Positions 52,415-61,266 of a DNA stretch of 64,000 nt are shown here, piece after piece. The translations under genes were made by a program, and so were the position numbers. Origin of the DNA: Bradyrhizobium retamae (lineage in GTDB: Bacteria > Pseudomonadota > Alphaproteobacteria > Rhizobiales > Xanthobacteraceae); assembly GCF_001440415.1 (NCBI RefSeq), contig NZ_LLYA01000160.1:1-64000 (forward strand), in the 5' to 3' direction. Under the pieces are notes generated by a model. That model saw nothing but the letters and a program-made list of their open reading frames with translations, did no database searches and was not told the DNA's origin. The stretch's first letter is position 1; each line of letters starts with the position of its first letter.

Positions 52415-52903
52415 TTAGCTCGGCTTGGCGCCCGAAGCCGCCTGTGCCGCGGCCTGCCGTTCCATGTTCTGGCGGTACAGGCCAACAAAATCGACGGGAT
52501 CGAGCATCAAGGGCGGGAAGCCGCCGTCGCGCACCGCGGTCGCGATGATCTCGCGCGCGAACGGGAACAACAGCCGCGGGCATTCGATCATGACCAGTGG
52601 ATGAAGCTGTTCCTGCGGCACGTTGACGATGCGGAACACGCCCGCATAGGCGAGTTCGAAGCTGAACATCACTTTGCCGGCATTTTCCGCCTTGCCCTCG
52701 ATCGAGAGCGTCACTTCAAACTCGTTTTGCGCGAGGTTATTCGCCGAAACGTTGATCTGGATGTTGATCGCCGGCTGCTGCTGTTGCGGCGCCAGCGAGG
52801 AGGGCGCGTTCGGATTCTCGAACGACAGGTCCTTGATGTATTGGGCCAGCACGTTGAGCTGGGGAGGGGCCTGTTCGGGAGGCGCGCCGTTGCCGTTGGT
52901 CAT
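52415..52903 (-). CDS. secB: Protein-export chaperone SecB
   Basis: This 162-residue cytoplasmic tetramer keeps preproteins unfolded and delivers them to SecA. QYIKDLSFENPNAP at the N-terminus, FEVTLSIEGKAEN, FELAYAGVFRI and CPRLLFPFAREIIATAVRDGGFPPLMLDPVDF are family signatures. It converges with dnaQ and is divergent from the Tim44-like gene. Confidence 0.96.
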   Translation of the reverse strand: MTNGNGAPPEQAPPQLNVLAQYIKDLSFENPNAPSSLAPQQQQPAINIQINVSANNLAQNEFEVTLSIEGKAENAGKVMFSFELAYAGVFRIVNVPQEQLHPLVMIECPRLLFPFAREIIATAVRDGGFPPLMLDPVDFVGLYRQNMERQAAAQAASGAKPS

Positions 52904-53328
52904 GAAATCTCTCCTGAAGCGCTCGCGAGCGCGGCCCGGGTTCGTCTGAGAATGCGTTTTCCGGGCGAGTGGCTATCATAGCCCCTGCTCATTCCACAAG
53001 GACGACGGCTCGGCCACAGACCAGCCCGGCCGCCAATTGTGGCGGATATGCCTAATACCGCCCCGCCAGCCGCGCAGAATAGACCTTAAATAATTGAATG
53101 TGCGTGATTTCCGGCCATGATCGGGTTTCCCCTCGTCGCCAAAACGCGCTACAATTACCCCGCGCCAAAACGCGCCATTGGCCGGGCGCAGTTTCATGCC
53201 TACATGCTGCAGTCTCGATCGATGTAATCTCTGCCGTTCTCAGGGAAATCTCGTAAGAGAGCTTATCATCAGGGAACGCTCGACCGCCGGGCCCGTTGCC
53301 GGCGCTGGAACCAGAAAGCGAATACGAC
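52904..53328. other. Divergent intergenic region secB / Tim44-like gene
   Basis: This 425-base gap holds both promoters. A 13-bp direct repeat CGCCAAAACGCGC occurs at 53137-53149 and 53163-53175, 26 bases apart, which could be a regulator half-site pair. No credible gene is seen. Confidence 0.5.
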
Positions 53329-54030
53329 GTGGATATTTATACCATCATCTTCCTGGCGTTGGCGGTCTTTATCTTCCTGCGCCTGCGCAGCGTCCTCGGA
53401 CAGCGCACCGGGAGCGAACGTCCGCCCTATGATCGCGCCGCTCCCAACGTCGTGCAGCGTACGCAGGACAACAACGTCGTTCCCATGCCGGGTACCGTCA
53501 TCGATCAGACGCCGCTGGCGCCCAATGCCGATATTGCGCCGGCCGATCGCTGGAAAGGCATTGCCGAGCCGGGCACGCCGCTCGCCGCAGGCCTCGACGC
53601 CATCACCGCCCAGGATTCCTCATTCGATCCGCGGCACTTTCTCTCCGGCGCCCGCAGCGCCTACGAGATGATCGTGCTGGCGTTCGCCAATGGCGACCGC
53701 CGGGCGCTGAAGGATCTCCTGTCGAGCGAAGTCTATGAGAGCTTCGAGGCCGTGATCAAGGATCGCGAGAAGCACGAGCAGAAAACCGAAACGCGGTTTG
53801 TTTCGATCGACAAGGCCGAGCTGGTGAATGCGGAAGCCCGCGACCGCGCGGCGCAACTGACGGTTCGCTTCGTGTCGCAGATGATTTCGGTCACACGCGA
53901 CAAAACCGGCACCATTGTCGATGGCAACCCCGATAAGGTCGCCGATATCACCGATGTCTGGACTTTCGCGCGCGACACGAGCTCTCGCGATCCGAACTGG
54001 AAGCTGGTTGGCACCGGAAGCGCGGGCTAA
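53329..54030 (+). CDS. Tim44/TimA family membrane-anchored protein
   Basis: This 233-residue protein starts at GTG with one N-terminal helix (DIYTIIFLALAVFIFLRLRSVLG), then a Pro-rich linker, then the Tim44-like domain (FLSGARSAYEMIVLAFANGDRRALKDLLSSEVYESFEAVI, and the C-terminal VWTFARDTSSRDPNWKLVGTGSAG). The bacterial homologue is thought to be an inner-membrane protein related to the mitochondrial import subunit; its function here is unknown. The alternative ATG at 53296 would put charged residues before the helix. Confidence 0.87.
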   Translation: MDIYTIIFLALAVFIFLRLRSVLGQRTGSERPPYDRAAPNVVQRTQDNNVVPMPGTVIDQTPLAPNADIAPADRWKGIAEPGTPLAAGLDAITAQDSSFDPRHFLSGARSAYEMIVLAFANGDRRALKDLLSSEVYESFEAVIKDREKHEQKTETRFVSIDKAELVNAEARDRAAQLTVRFVSQMISVTRDKTGTIVDGNPDKVADITDVWTFARDTSSRDPNWKLVGTGSAG

Positions 54031-55606
54031 GACGCAAAGCCTTGCGGGGCTTGCGCTGGGCGCGCTCGCTTTGGCGTGCTCGATCGCACCATCGGATGCC
54101 GCAGCAGTGCGCCATTCACGTGCGCAAAAGCCTTCGCATCCGCAGCCCGTCCGCCACCTGCCATACCCACCGCTCGAATTCCCGTTTCAGATTAGCGGCG
54201 GCCAGTACGCGCCGGTCGCCTGGTCCGAGATCGCGGGCTGGAGCGAGGACGATCATCTCGCCGCCTACAAGGCATTTCGCACGAGCTGCAGGCCGATAGC
54301 GGCACAGCAAAAGCCGCCGGCCGATCCAAAAGCACTCGGCACATCGCTCCGCGATCCCTGCCGTATCGCCGGGAGCCTCGAACTATCAGATGGCGTGAAG
54401 GCGAGGGCCTTCTTCGAGGAGCACTTTCTTCCCTTGCGCATTTCGCGGCTTGGTGAAGGCGAGGGTTTTGTTACCGGCTATTACGAACCCATTGTCGACG
54501 GCTCACGGACGGAGAACGAGGTCTACAAAGTGCCGGTCTATCGCCGGCCCTCGAACCTGTTCGTCCGTGGCACCACGCAGAGCTCGGCCGGCTTGCCCAA
54601 CAAGGGCCAGGTGTTCCGCAAGATCGGCCGCCGCAAGCTGGTGCCCTATTACGATCGCGCCGAGATCGAGGATGGCGCAATCGCCGACCGCGGCCTCGAA
54701 ATCTGTTGGCTGAAGGACCAGACTGACCTGCTATTCTCGCAGATCCAGGGCTCGGCGCGGGTCAGCCTCGACGACGGCTCGACCGTTCGCATCAATTACG
54801 ATGCGCATAATGGTTTTCCGTATACGCCGGTCGGCCGCATCCTCATCGAACGCAACATCATCCCCAAGGATCAGATGTCGATGCAGAAGATCCGGGAATG
54901 GATGGAACAGAATCCTAACGAGGCCGACGAGCTGCGGCGGCAGAACAAGTCCTACGTCTTCTTCCGCGAGGTGCAGCTTTCCGACAAGGACGAGGCGGTC
55001 GGCGCCCAGGGCGTGCCGTTGACGCCGGGCCGGTCGATCGCCGTCGACAAATCACTGCATGTCTATGGCACGCCGTTCTTCATCGAAGGCGAACTGCCGA
55101 TCGAATCGGAGCGATCGAAGACACCGTTTCGCCGCCTGATGATTGCGCAGGACACCGGCTCCGCCATCGTCGGCCCCGCGCGCGCCGATCTCTACTTCGG
55201 CGCCGGTCTCGATGCCGGCAAGGTGTCCGGCCGCCTCCGCCACAATGCCCGCTTCGTGATCCTGGTGCCGAAGAGCCTTGATCCGATGGCGCGTGGCCGC
55301 AAGATGCCGGTGCCCGACGAGCGGCCGTCGGAGACGATCGCAAAACTGTTCCCGCAAACCGATCCATCGAAGGATCCGTCCAAGGATCCGAAGAATGCCG
55401 GAAAGCCGTCCGATGTTACGGCGGCGACCAACGCCAAGTCCACGATGCAGGCGACGACATCGTCTGCATCTGGGCCCCCGCTGGCCCCGGCCGTCCAGGC
55501 TGCCGTAGCAAAACCAGTACCGCTTCCAGAACCGCGGCCGAAGGTTGAAGCGGTTTCGACAAAGCCGCAGCCGCGTCACATGCGCCGATATCGCTATCGT
55601 CAATGA
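54008..55606 (+). CDS. mltA: Membrane-bound lytic murein transglycosylase A
   Basis: This 532-residue periplasmic enzyme cleaves peptidoglycan glycan strands. VTGYYEPIVDGSRT is the MltA hallmark, and the 3D domain follows (GRSIAVDKSLHVYGTPFFIE and MIAQDTGSAIVGPARADLYFG, with catalytic Asp residues). A long Pro/Ala-rich tail ends the protein. A TTG at 54008 gives MAPEARAKTQSLAGLALGALA, a good signal peptide with GGAAG upstream and a 23-base overlap with the previous gene. An ATG at 53915 is possible but would delay the signal peptide. Confidence 0.88.
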   Translation: MAPEARAKTQSLAGLALGALALACSIAPSDAAAVRHSRAQKPSHPQPVRHLPYPPLEFPFQISGGQYAPVAWSEIAGWSEDDHLAAYKAFRTSCRPIAAQQKPPADPKALGTSLRDPCRIAGSLELSDGVKARAFFEEHFLPLRISRLGEGEGFVTGYYEPIVDGSRTENEVYKVPVYRRPSNLFVRGTTQSSAGLPNKGQVFRKIGRRKLVPYYDRAEIEDGAIADRGLEICWLKDQTDLLFSQIQGSARVSLDDGSTVRINYDAHNGFPYTPVGRILIERNIIPKDQMSMQKIREWMEQNPNEADELRRQNKSYVFFREVQLSDKDEAVGAQGVPLTPGRSIAVDKSLHVYGTPFFIEGELPIESERSKTPFRRLMIAQDTGSAIVGPARADLYFGAGLDAGKVSGRLRHNARFVILVPKSLDPMARGRKMPVPDERPSETIAKLFPQTDPSKDPSKDPKNAGKPSDVTAATNAKSTMQATTSSASGPPLAPAVQAAVAKPVPLPEPRPKVEAVSTKPQPRHMRRYRYRQ

Positions 55607-56199
55607 AACGCCGGTCGTCGAGTTTGATTCCCGAATTGCCGGAGCCGCCGCGCCGCAAGCGCGGCCTAAGCGAAGAGGAGCGCGCGCTGTGGGAGAGCGT
55701 CGCCAAGCAGGTCAAGCCGCTGCGCAAGCGGCACCGCGCCTCGAAGCCGTCGGCTGCTCCGGCGGAAGCCGAGCACAAGATGGCTCCGAAAGCCGCCGCT
55801 TCACCGAGGCACGTCGCGCCGGCGCGAATAGTTGCGCCTTCAAGGCCGGAACCGCCGCCGCTGGCGCCGATCGGCCGTCGCGAGCGATCGCATCTGTCGC
55901 GTGGTCGCAAGGAGATCGATGCAAGGCTCGACCTGCATGGCATGACGCAGACGCGTGCGCATCGCGCGCTGTTCGGTTTCCTGCGGCGCGCCCATCATGA
56001 CGGGCTGAGCTTCGTGCTCGTCATCACCGGCAAAGGCAAGGTGGGTTCTGAGTCCGAGCGCGGCGTGCTGCGCCGTCAGGTGCCGCAATGGCTCGGACTA
56101 CCGGAATTCCGCGCGCTGGTGGTCGGCTTCGAGGAAGCCCATGTCGCCCATGGCGGCGAGGGTGCCCTGTACGTGCGGGTGCGGCGGGCGCGTATCTAA
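55603..56199 (+). CDS. Smr/MutS2-domain endonuclease-like protein
   Basis: This 198-residue cytoplasmic protein has a basic N-terminal half (RRKRGLSEEERALWESVAKQV) and a C-terminal Smr domain with RLDLHGMTQTRAHRALFGFL, VLVITGKGKVG and LPEFRALVVGFEEAHVAHGGEGALYVRVR. Smr domains nick DNA or RNA. The ATG overlaps the mltA stop by 4 bases. The timA-mltA-smr-hslU neighbourhood is conserved in rhizobia. Confidence 0.92.
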   Translation: MKRRSSSLIPELPEPPRRKRGLSEEERALWESVAKQVKPLRKRHRASKPSAAPAEAEHKMAPKAAASPRHVAPARIVAPSRPEPPPLAPIGRRERSHLSRGRKEIDARLDLHGMTQTRAHRALFGFLRRAHHDGLSFVLVITGKGKVGSESERGVLRRQVPQWLGLPEFRALVVGFEEAHVAHGGEGALYVRVRRARI

Positions 56200-56257
56200 T
56201 CTCGCTTGGAGCGGCGGCATGTCTTTGTCGCGGGGACGACGGCGGTGGACGTGACGG

Positions 56258-57559
56258 CTACAAAATAAACCGGCTCAGATCCGAGTTCTTGGCGAGATCG
56301 CCGATGTGGTTCTGCACGTATTCGGCATCGACCTTGATGGTCTCGCCATGACGATCCGGCGCGGCGAATGAAATCTCGTCGAGCACGCGCTCCATCACCG
56401 TCTGCAGCCGCCGCGCGCCGATGTTCTCGACCGTCGAGTTGACGGCGACCGCGATATCAGCCAGCGCGTCGATGGCGTCGTCGGTGATATCGAGCGTCAC
56501 GCCCTCTGTCTGCATCAGCGCGACATACTGCTTGATGAGCGACGCTTCCGGTTCGGTCAGGATGCGACGCATGTCGTCGCGGGTCAACGCCTCCAGCTCG
56601 ACGCGGATCGGCAGGCGGCCCTGCAATTCCGGCAACAGATCCGAGGGCTTGGCAATATGAAACGCGCCGGAGGCGATGAACAGGACGTGGTCGGTCTTGA
56701 CCGCGCCGTGCTTGGTCGTGACGGTGGTGCCTTCGATCAGCGGCAGCAGGTCGCGCTGCACGCCCTCCCGCGAGACGTCGCCGCCGAGGCGGTTTTCGCG
56801 CACGCAGATCTTGTCGATCTCGTCGAGAAACACGATGCCGTTGTTCTCGACTGCCGCGATCGCTTCCAGCACGACCTGGTCATTGTCGAGCAGCTTGTCG
56901 GACTCTTCGTTGACGAGAATCTCGTGCGAGCCTTCAACCGTGAGCCGGCGGGTCTTGGTTCGCCCTCCAAGTTTGCCAAAAATGTCGCCGATCGAGATCG
57001 CGCCCATCTGAGCGCCCGGCATCCCCGGAATCTCGAACATCGGCATGCCGCCGGAGGATTGCGTCTCGATCTCGATTTCCTTGTCGTTGAGCTCGCCGGC
57101 GCGCAGCTTCTTGCGGAAGGAATCGCGGGTCGCCGGGCTGGAGGCCGGTCCGACCAGCGCGTCCAGCACGCGCTCCTCGGCGGCAAGTTGCGCGCGGGCC
57201 TGCACATCCTTGCGCTTGCGCTCGCGCACCTGCACGATCGCGACCTCGACGAGATCGCGGATAATTTGCTCGACGTCGCGCCCGACATAGCCGACCTCGG
57301 TGAATTTCGTGGCCTCGACCTTGATGAAGGGTGCGCCGGCGAGCTTTGCCAGCCGCCGCGCGATCTCGGTCTTGCCGACGCCGGTCGGCCCGATCATCAG
57401 GATGTTTTTCGGCAGCACCTCTTCGCGAAGCGAGCCGGTGAGCTTCAGCCGCCGCCAGCGATTGCGCAGCGCGATCGATACCGCGCGCTTGGCGTCGGCC
57501 TGGCCGACGATGAAGCGGTCAAGTTCGGAGACGATTTCACGGGGAGAAAAGTCGGTCAT
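56258..57559 (-). CDS. hslU: HslU ATPase subunit of the HslUV protease
   Basis: This 433-residue AAA+ unfoldase feeds proteins to HslV. The start is ATG at 57559 (TDFSPREIVSELDRFIVGQ). Walker A is GPTGVGKTEIARRLA near 55-69, Walker B VFLDEIDKI, and sensor 2 NIGARRLQTVMERVLDEI near the end. GQ...FIL at the extreme C-terminus docks into HslV. hslV is about 1.2 kb away on the same strand, separated by two small genes. Confidence 0.97.
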   Translation of the reverse strand: MTDFSPREIVSELDRFIVGQADAKRAVSIALRNRWRRLKLTGSLREEVLPKNILMIGPTGVGKTEIARRLAKLAGAPFIKVEATKFTEVGYVGRDVEQIIRDLVEVAIVQVRERKRKDVQARAQLAAEERVLDALVGPASSPATRDSFRKKLRAGELNDKEIEIETQSSGGMPMFEIPGMPGAQMGAISIGDIFGKLGGRTKTRRLTVEGSHEILVNEESDKLLDNDQVVLEAIAAVENNGIVFLDEIDKICVRENRLGGDVSREGVQRDLLPLIEGTTVTTKHGAVKTDHVLFIASGAFHIAKPSDLLPELQGRLPIRVELEALTRDDMRRILTEPEASLIKQYVALMQTEGVTLDITDDAIDALADIAVAVNSTVENIGARRLQTVMERVLDEISFAAPDRHGETIKVDAEYVQNHIGDLAKNSDLSRFIL

Positions 57560-57610
57560 GGGTCCTAGGTAGGTGTCCAATGTTGCGAGAGCAAGCGGTG
57601 CACGAGGCCG

Positions 57611-58216
57611 CTAAATGATCGGCGGGCCACCTTGCCACAGCTTGATCGCTTCGAAGGGGTGAATCAGCATGATAATGTTGAGCGTCAGATTGTCGCGAAT
57701 GTGGAGCGTCATCACCAGCTCGAACAACATTGCAAGAGCGACGGTGACTGCCACGGGAAGTTTCCTCGCCAGCAGGAAGCCACCGATCATGAAGAGCATA
57801 TCGGAAATCGAATTGACGATGGTATCGCCGAAATAATCCAGCGAGATCGTGCCGGCGCGGTAGCGATTGATGATCCAGTCGGAATTCTCGACCAGTTCCC
57901 AGCCGCCTTCGATCAGGATGGCGAGTATCAGGCGGCCCTGCCAGGCCAGGCGCGGGAACGCGAGGAAGGCGGCGCCGTAGAACAGGAAGCCGTGCAGGAT
58001 ATGCGATAGCGAATACCAATCGGCGATGTGCTGGGAGTTTTCCGAACTCTGCACGACGCCATGCCAGAGTTTGACATAGCCGCAGGCGCAGATCGGCAGG
58101 CGTCCCATCCCGTACAGGATCGCAGCTTGCGCCGCGAGGATGCCAGCTGCGATTAATATCCAGTGTCGGCCCGAAAGCGTGACTGGAGCTTTCTCGATAC
58201 TGTTGGTGGAGGTCAT
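57611..58216 (-). CDS. DUF2585 family membrane protein (UPF0314)
   Basis: This 201-residue inner-membrane protein has about five hydrophobic segments. YVKLWHGVVQSSENSQHIADWYSLSHILHGFLFYG, GGWELVENSDWIINRYRAGTISLDYFGDTIVNSISDM and LTLNIIMLIHPFEAIKLWQ are the remembered hallmarks of DUF2585. Function is unknown. Its ATG overlaps the stop of the GNAT gene by 4 bases, and it lies in the hslV-hslU block. Confidence 0.85.
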   Translation of the reverse strand: MTSTNSIEKAPVTLSGRHWILIAAGILAAQAAILYGMGRLPICACGYVKLWHGVVQSSENSQHIADWYSLSHILHGFLFYGAAFLAFPRLAWQGRLILAILIEGGWELVENSDWIINRYRAGTISLDYFGDTIVNSISDMLFMIGGFLLARKLPVAVTVALAMLFELVMTLHIRDNLTLNIIMLIHPFEAIKLWQGGPPII

Positions 58217-58698
58217 GCGTTGCGGACCATCAATAGAGCGGGGCCATCAGGTGTATCGACCATACCGACTTTTTCAAAACCCGCCTTCTCGTAGGCACGC
58301 ACGGCTCGGGTATTGGCCGGATCGGGATCGGTCACAATGCGCGGCGCGCCGCGCCTCAACCGGTCCTCGACGAAGGCCCTGATGAGAGCCGAACCATGGC
58401 CGCGCCCGATCATGTCCGGCTCGCCGACGAAGAGGTCGATGCCACGGGTGCCGCGCGGATGTTCGCCAAAGCCTGAATTCCACGCCGTCAGGTCGTAGCA
58501 CTGCAGGTAGCCGAAATCGTTACTTCCCGCCGAGACGATGAACTGATCCATCGCCGGTTCATCGAGATCGCCGCTGACCAGTTCATATTGTTCGGAGGGT
58601 TCGCCCCACCACTCGCGCACATGCAGCCGCGCGAGCCACTGCCGTATCAAGGGCAGGTCGGCCACAGCCATCGGGCGGAAGACATATTCCGGCGCCAT
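58213..58698 (-). CDS. GNAT N-acetyltransferase resembling AAC(6')-Ib
   Basis: This 161-residue acetyl-CoA-dependent transferase begins FRPMAVADLPLIRQWLARLHVREWWG and holds RGIDLFVGEPDMIGRGHGSALIRAFVE (the acetyl-CoA loop) and TDPDPANTRAVRAYEKAGFEKVG. From memory these stretches match the aminoglycoside 6'-N-acetyltransferases of the AAC(6')-Ib type. Its chromosomal place between hslV and hslU suggests a housekeeping substrate; resistance is not shown. The frame starts at 58842 inside hslV, but the ATG at 58698 is preferred. Confidence 0.85.
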   Translation of the reverse strand: MAPEYVFRPMAVADLPLIRQWLARLHVREWWGEPSEQYELVSGDLDEPAMDQFIVSAGSNDFGYLQCYDLTAWNSGFGEHPRGTRGIDLFVGEPDMIGRGHGSALIRAFVEDRLRRGAPRIVTDPDPANTRAVRAYEKAGFEKVGMVDTPDGPALLMVRNA

Positions 58699-58711
58699 GA
58701 CCGGCGGCTCC

Positions 58712-59263
58712 TCAGAGCGTTTCGATCGTGACGTTCCGGTTGGTGTAGACGCAGATGTCGGCAGCGATATCGAGCGCGCGGCGCACGATGGTCTCGGCAT
58801 CCTTGTCGGTATCGACAAGCGCGCGGGCGGCCGCCAGGGCATAATTGCCGCCGGAGCCGATCGCCATTACGCCGGCTTCCGGTTCCAGCACGTCGCCGGT
58901 GCCGGTCAGGACCAGCGAGACGTCCTTGTCGGCGACGATCATCATCGCCTCCAGCCGGCGCAGATAGCGGTCGGTTCGCCAGTCCTTGGCCAGTTCGACC
59001 GCCGCGCGGGTCAATTGCCCCGGATATTGCTCAAGTTTGCTCTCCAGCCGCTCGAACAGGGTGAAGGCATCGGCGGTCGCCCCGGCAAAACCGCCGATCA
59101 CGTCGCCCTTGCCGAGTTTCCGGACCTTTTTGGCGTTGGCCTTGATGACGGTCTGGCCGATCGAGACCTGGCCGTCGCCGCCGATTACCACCTTGCCGCC
59201 CTTGCGGACCGTCAAAATCGTGGTGCCGTGCCAGATCGGCAGGTTGTTTTCAGATGCTTGCAT
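58712..59263 (-). CDS. hslV: HslV protease subunit
   Basis: This 183-residue cytoplasmic peptidase forms a double hexameric ring. The propeptide ends IWHG and the nucleophile Thr14 starts mature TTILTVRKGG. GGDGQVSIGQTVIKANAKKVRKL and GFAGATADAFTLFERLESKLE are signatures, as is GSGGNYALAAARAL. It is the first gene of the minus-strand block hslV-GNAT-DUF2585-hslU and is divergent from hisB. Confidence 0.97.
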   Translation of the reverse strand: MQASENNLPIWHGTTILTVRKGGKVVIGGDGQVSIGQTVIKANAKKVRKLGKGDVIGGFAGATADAFTLFERLESKLEQYPGQLTRAAVELAKDWRTDRYLRRLEAMMIVADKDVSLVLTGTGDVLEPEAGVMAIGSGGNYALAAARALVDTDKDAETIVRRALDIAADICVYTNRNVTIETL

Positions 59264-59453
59264 GGATCGCCCTCTCTCGAGTCAGATTTAGGAGTTGAGG
59301 GGAGGGGTTACAATCGCGCCGTTTCACCCCCGAATCCGGTCACCATAGGGCGAAGTTCAGCCCTTCAAACGTCATCCCGCAGTAGCGAAGGTGATATCCG
59401 CCTGTTAAAAGGGCCGCGTTTTCGGCCCCAAGCGGCCCAAGGGAAGCAGTTTC

Positions 59454-60047
59454 ATGCGCACAGCGTCCATCAAGCGCAAGACCAAGGAAACCGACATCGA
59501 GGTCGCGGTGAACCTCGATGGCACGGGCGTGTCCAAGGTTTCGACCGGCATCGGCTTTTTCGACCATATGCTCGATCTCTTGGCCCGGCATTCCCGCATC
59601 GACATCACGGTCAAGGCGGATGGCGATCTGCATGTCGACCACCACCATACCACCGAGGACGTCGGCATCGCGCTGGGCCAGGCCGTCAAGCAGGCGCTCG
59701 GCACCATGGCCGGCATCACCCGTTATGCTTCGATCCACATGCCGATGGACGAAACGCTGTCGCGCGTCGTTATCGACATTTCGGGCCGGCCGGTGCTGGT
59801 GTTCAAGGTCGACTTTCCGCGCGACAAGGTCGGTCAGTTCGACACCGAGTTGGTGCGCGAATGGTTCAACGCCTTCACCATCAACGCCGGCGTGACTTTG
59901 CACGTCGAGACCTTATATGGCGAGAACAGCCATCATATCGCCGAATCCTGTTTCAAGGGTCTGGCGAGGGCGCTTCGTGCGGCGGTTGCGATCGATCCGC
60001 GCGCGGCGGGCGAGGTGCCTTCCACCAAGGGTCAGCTCGGCGGCTGA
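59454..60047 (+). CDS. hisB: Imidazoleglycerol-phosphate dehydratase
   Basis: This 197-residue cytoplasmic enzyme dehydrates imidazole glycerol phosphate, step six of histidine synthesis. Single-domain form, without the phosphatase part. HVDHHHTTEDVGIALGQA and the later HIAESCFKGLARALR carry the manganese-binding histidines. It is the first gene of the plus-strand his block. Confidence 0.97.
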   Translation: MRTASIKRKTKETDIEVAVNLDGTGVSKVSTGIGFFDHMLDLLARHSRIDITVKADGDLHVDHHHTTEDVGIALGQAVKQALGTMAGITRYASIHMPMDETLSRVVIDISGRPVLVFKVDFPRDKVGQFDTELVREWFNAFTINAGVTLHVETLYGENSHHIAESCFKGLARALRAAVAIDPRAAGEVPSTKGQLGG

Positions 60048-60085
60048 TTGCTTATTCTCATCTTCGTTCGCGGCGGAGAGATTCG

Positions 60086-60619
60086 ATGCCGGTCTACACA
60101 GTGCATGCTCCCGTAGCCAATGGCGCCGATCTTCCGGCGACCGACAAGTTCGTGTTTGTCCGTGACGGCTTCCATTTCTGGGCTGCGGTCGCGAGCGTGA
60201 TCTGGCTATTGTGGCATCGGCTGTGGCTGGCGCTGATCGGCTGGATTGTTCTGATGACAGCCGTGCAGTTCGGGATGTCGGCGCTGGGCGCCAGCCGCGG
60301 CACGATCTTCGCTGTTGATGTCCTGCTCGCCATCCTGATGGGCCTCGAAGCGGCCAGTCTGCGGCGCTGGACGCTGTCGCGGCGCAAATGGCGCCAGCTC
60401 GATATCGTCGTTGCCGACGACGAGGAAGCTGCCGAACACCGGTTCTTCGAACGCTGGACCGGCCGGCAGCGCGGGCTGATCAACGACCAACGGTCGGTCG
60501 ATCGCGGCGCACCGCCGCCGACCCGCAACATTCCGGGCCAGTCGTTCTCCAAACCGCCGCCGCCCTTGCCGCAAGGCGGAATCATCGGCTTGTTTCCGGA
60601 GCCGGGAGGGCCACGATGA
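60086..60619 (+). CDS. DUF2628 membrane protein inside the his operon
   Basis: This 177-residue protein starts MPVYTVHAP, has FVFVRDGFHFWAAVASVIWLLWHRLWLALIGWI and a second hydrophobic stretch to about residue 95, then a soluble basic and Pro-rich tail (SFSKPPPPLPQGG). That is the DUF2628 layout. GGAGAG precedes the ATG. Its stop overlaps the hisH start, so it is translated with the his genes. I know no role in histidine synthesis; it may be an operon passenger. Confidence 0.85.
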   Translation: MPVYTVHAPVANGADLPATDKFVFVRDGFHFWAAVASVIWLLWHRLWLALIGWIVLMTAVQFGMSALGASRGTIFAVDVLLAILMGLEAASLRRWTLSRRKWRQLDIVVADDEEAAEHRFFERWTGRQRGLINDQRSVDRGAPPPTRNIPGQSFSKPPPPLPQGGIIGLFPEPGGPR

Positions 60620-61266
60620 CCGTTGCGATCGTCGATTACGGCTCGGGCAATCTTCACTCGGCGGCAAAGGCCTTTGAGCGCGCCTCGCGGAGCATGGAAG
60701 ATCCGCAGAAGGTCATAGTGACGCGCGATCCGGACGCCGTATACCGCGCCGATCGCATCGTACTGCCGGGCGTCGGTGCCTTCGCCGATTGCCGCCGTGG
60801 TCTCGACGCCGTGGACGGCATGCTGGAAGCGATGACCGAAGCGGTTCGCGCCAAGGCGCGGCCGTTCTTCGGCATTTGCGTCGGCATGCAGTTGATGGCG
60901 ACGCGCGGCAAGGAACACGTCACGACCGACGGCTTCAACTGGATCGAGGGCGACGTCGAGAAGATTTCCCCGCGCGAGGAAAATTTGAAAATTCCGCACA
61001 TGGGCTGGAACACGCTCGACCTGGTCCGCGAGCATCCGGTGCTGGAGCGGTTGCCGCTCGGGCCGAAAGGCCGCCATGCCTATTTCGTGCACTCCTATCA
61101 CCTCAATGCCTCCAATGAAGCCGATGTGCTGGCGCGTGCCGAATACGGCGGGCCGGTGACCGCGATCGTCGGTAAGGACACCGCCATCGGCACGCAGTTT
61201 CACCCCGAGAAGAGTCAGCGTTTCGGTCTGGCCCTGATCTCGAACTTTTTGAAGTGGAAGCCGTGA
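60616..61266 (+). CDS. hisH: Imidazole glycerol phosphate synthase, glutaminase subunit
   Basis: This 216-residue glutaminase supplies ammonia to HisF. AIVDYGSGNLHSAAKAFE, LPGVGAFADC, the nucleophile in FGICVGMQLM and the His/Glu pair in TQFHPEKSQRFG form a complete catalytic triad. ATGA overlap with the DUF2628 gene and GTGA overlap with hisA show tight coupling. Confidence 0.97.
   Translation: MTVAIVDYGSGNLHSAAKAFERASRSMEDPQKVIVTRDPDAVYRADRIVLPGVGAFADCRRGLDAVDGMLEAMTEAVRAKARPFFGICVGMQLMATRGKEHVTTDGFNWIEGDVEKISPREENLKIPHMGWNTLDLVREHPVLERLPLGPKGRHAYFVHSYHLNASNEADVLARAEYGGPVTAIVGKDTAIGTQFHPEKSQRFGLALISNFLKWKP

Noticed and set aside
58697..60085. Long plus-strand extension upstream of the DUF2628 gene
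   Set aside because: The open frame runs antisense through hslV and out of frame through hisB; only the part from the ATG at 60086 has a family signature and ribosome binding site.
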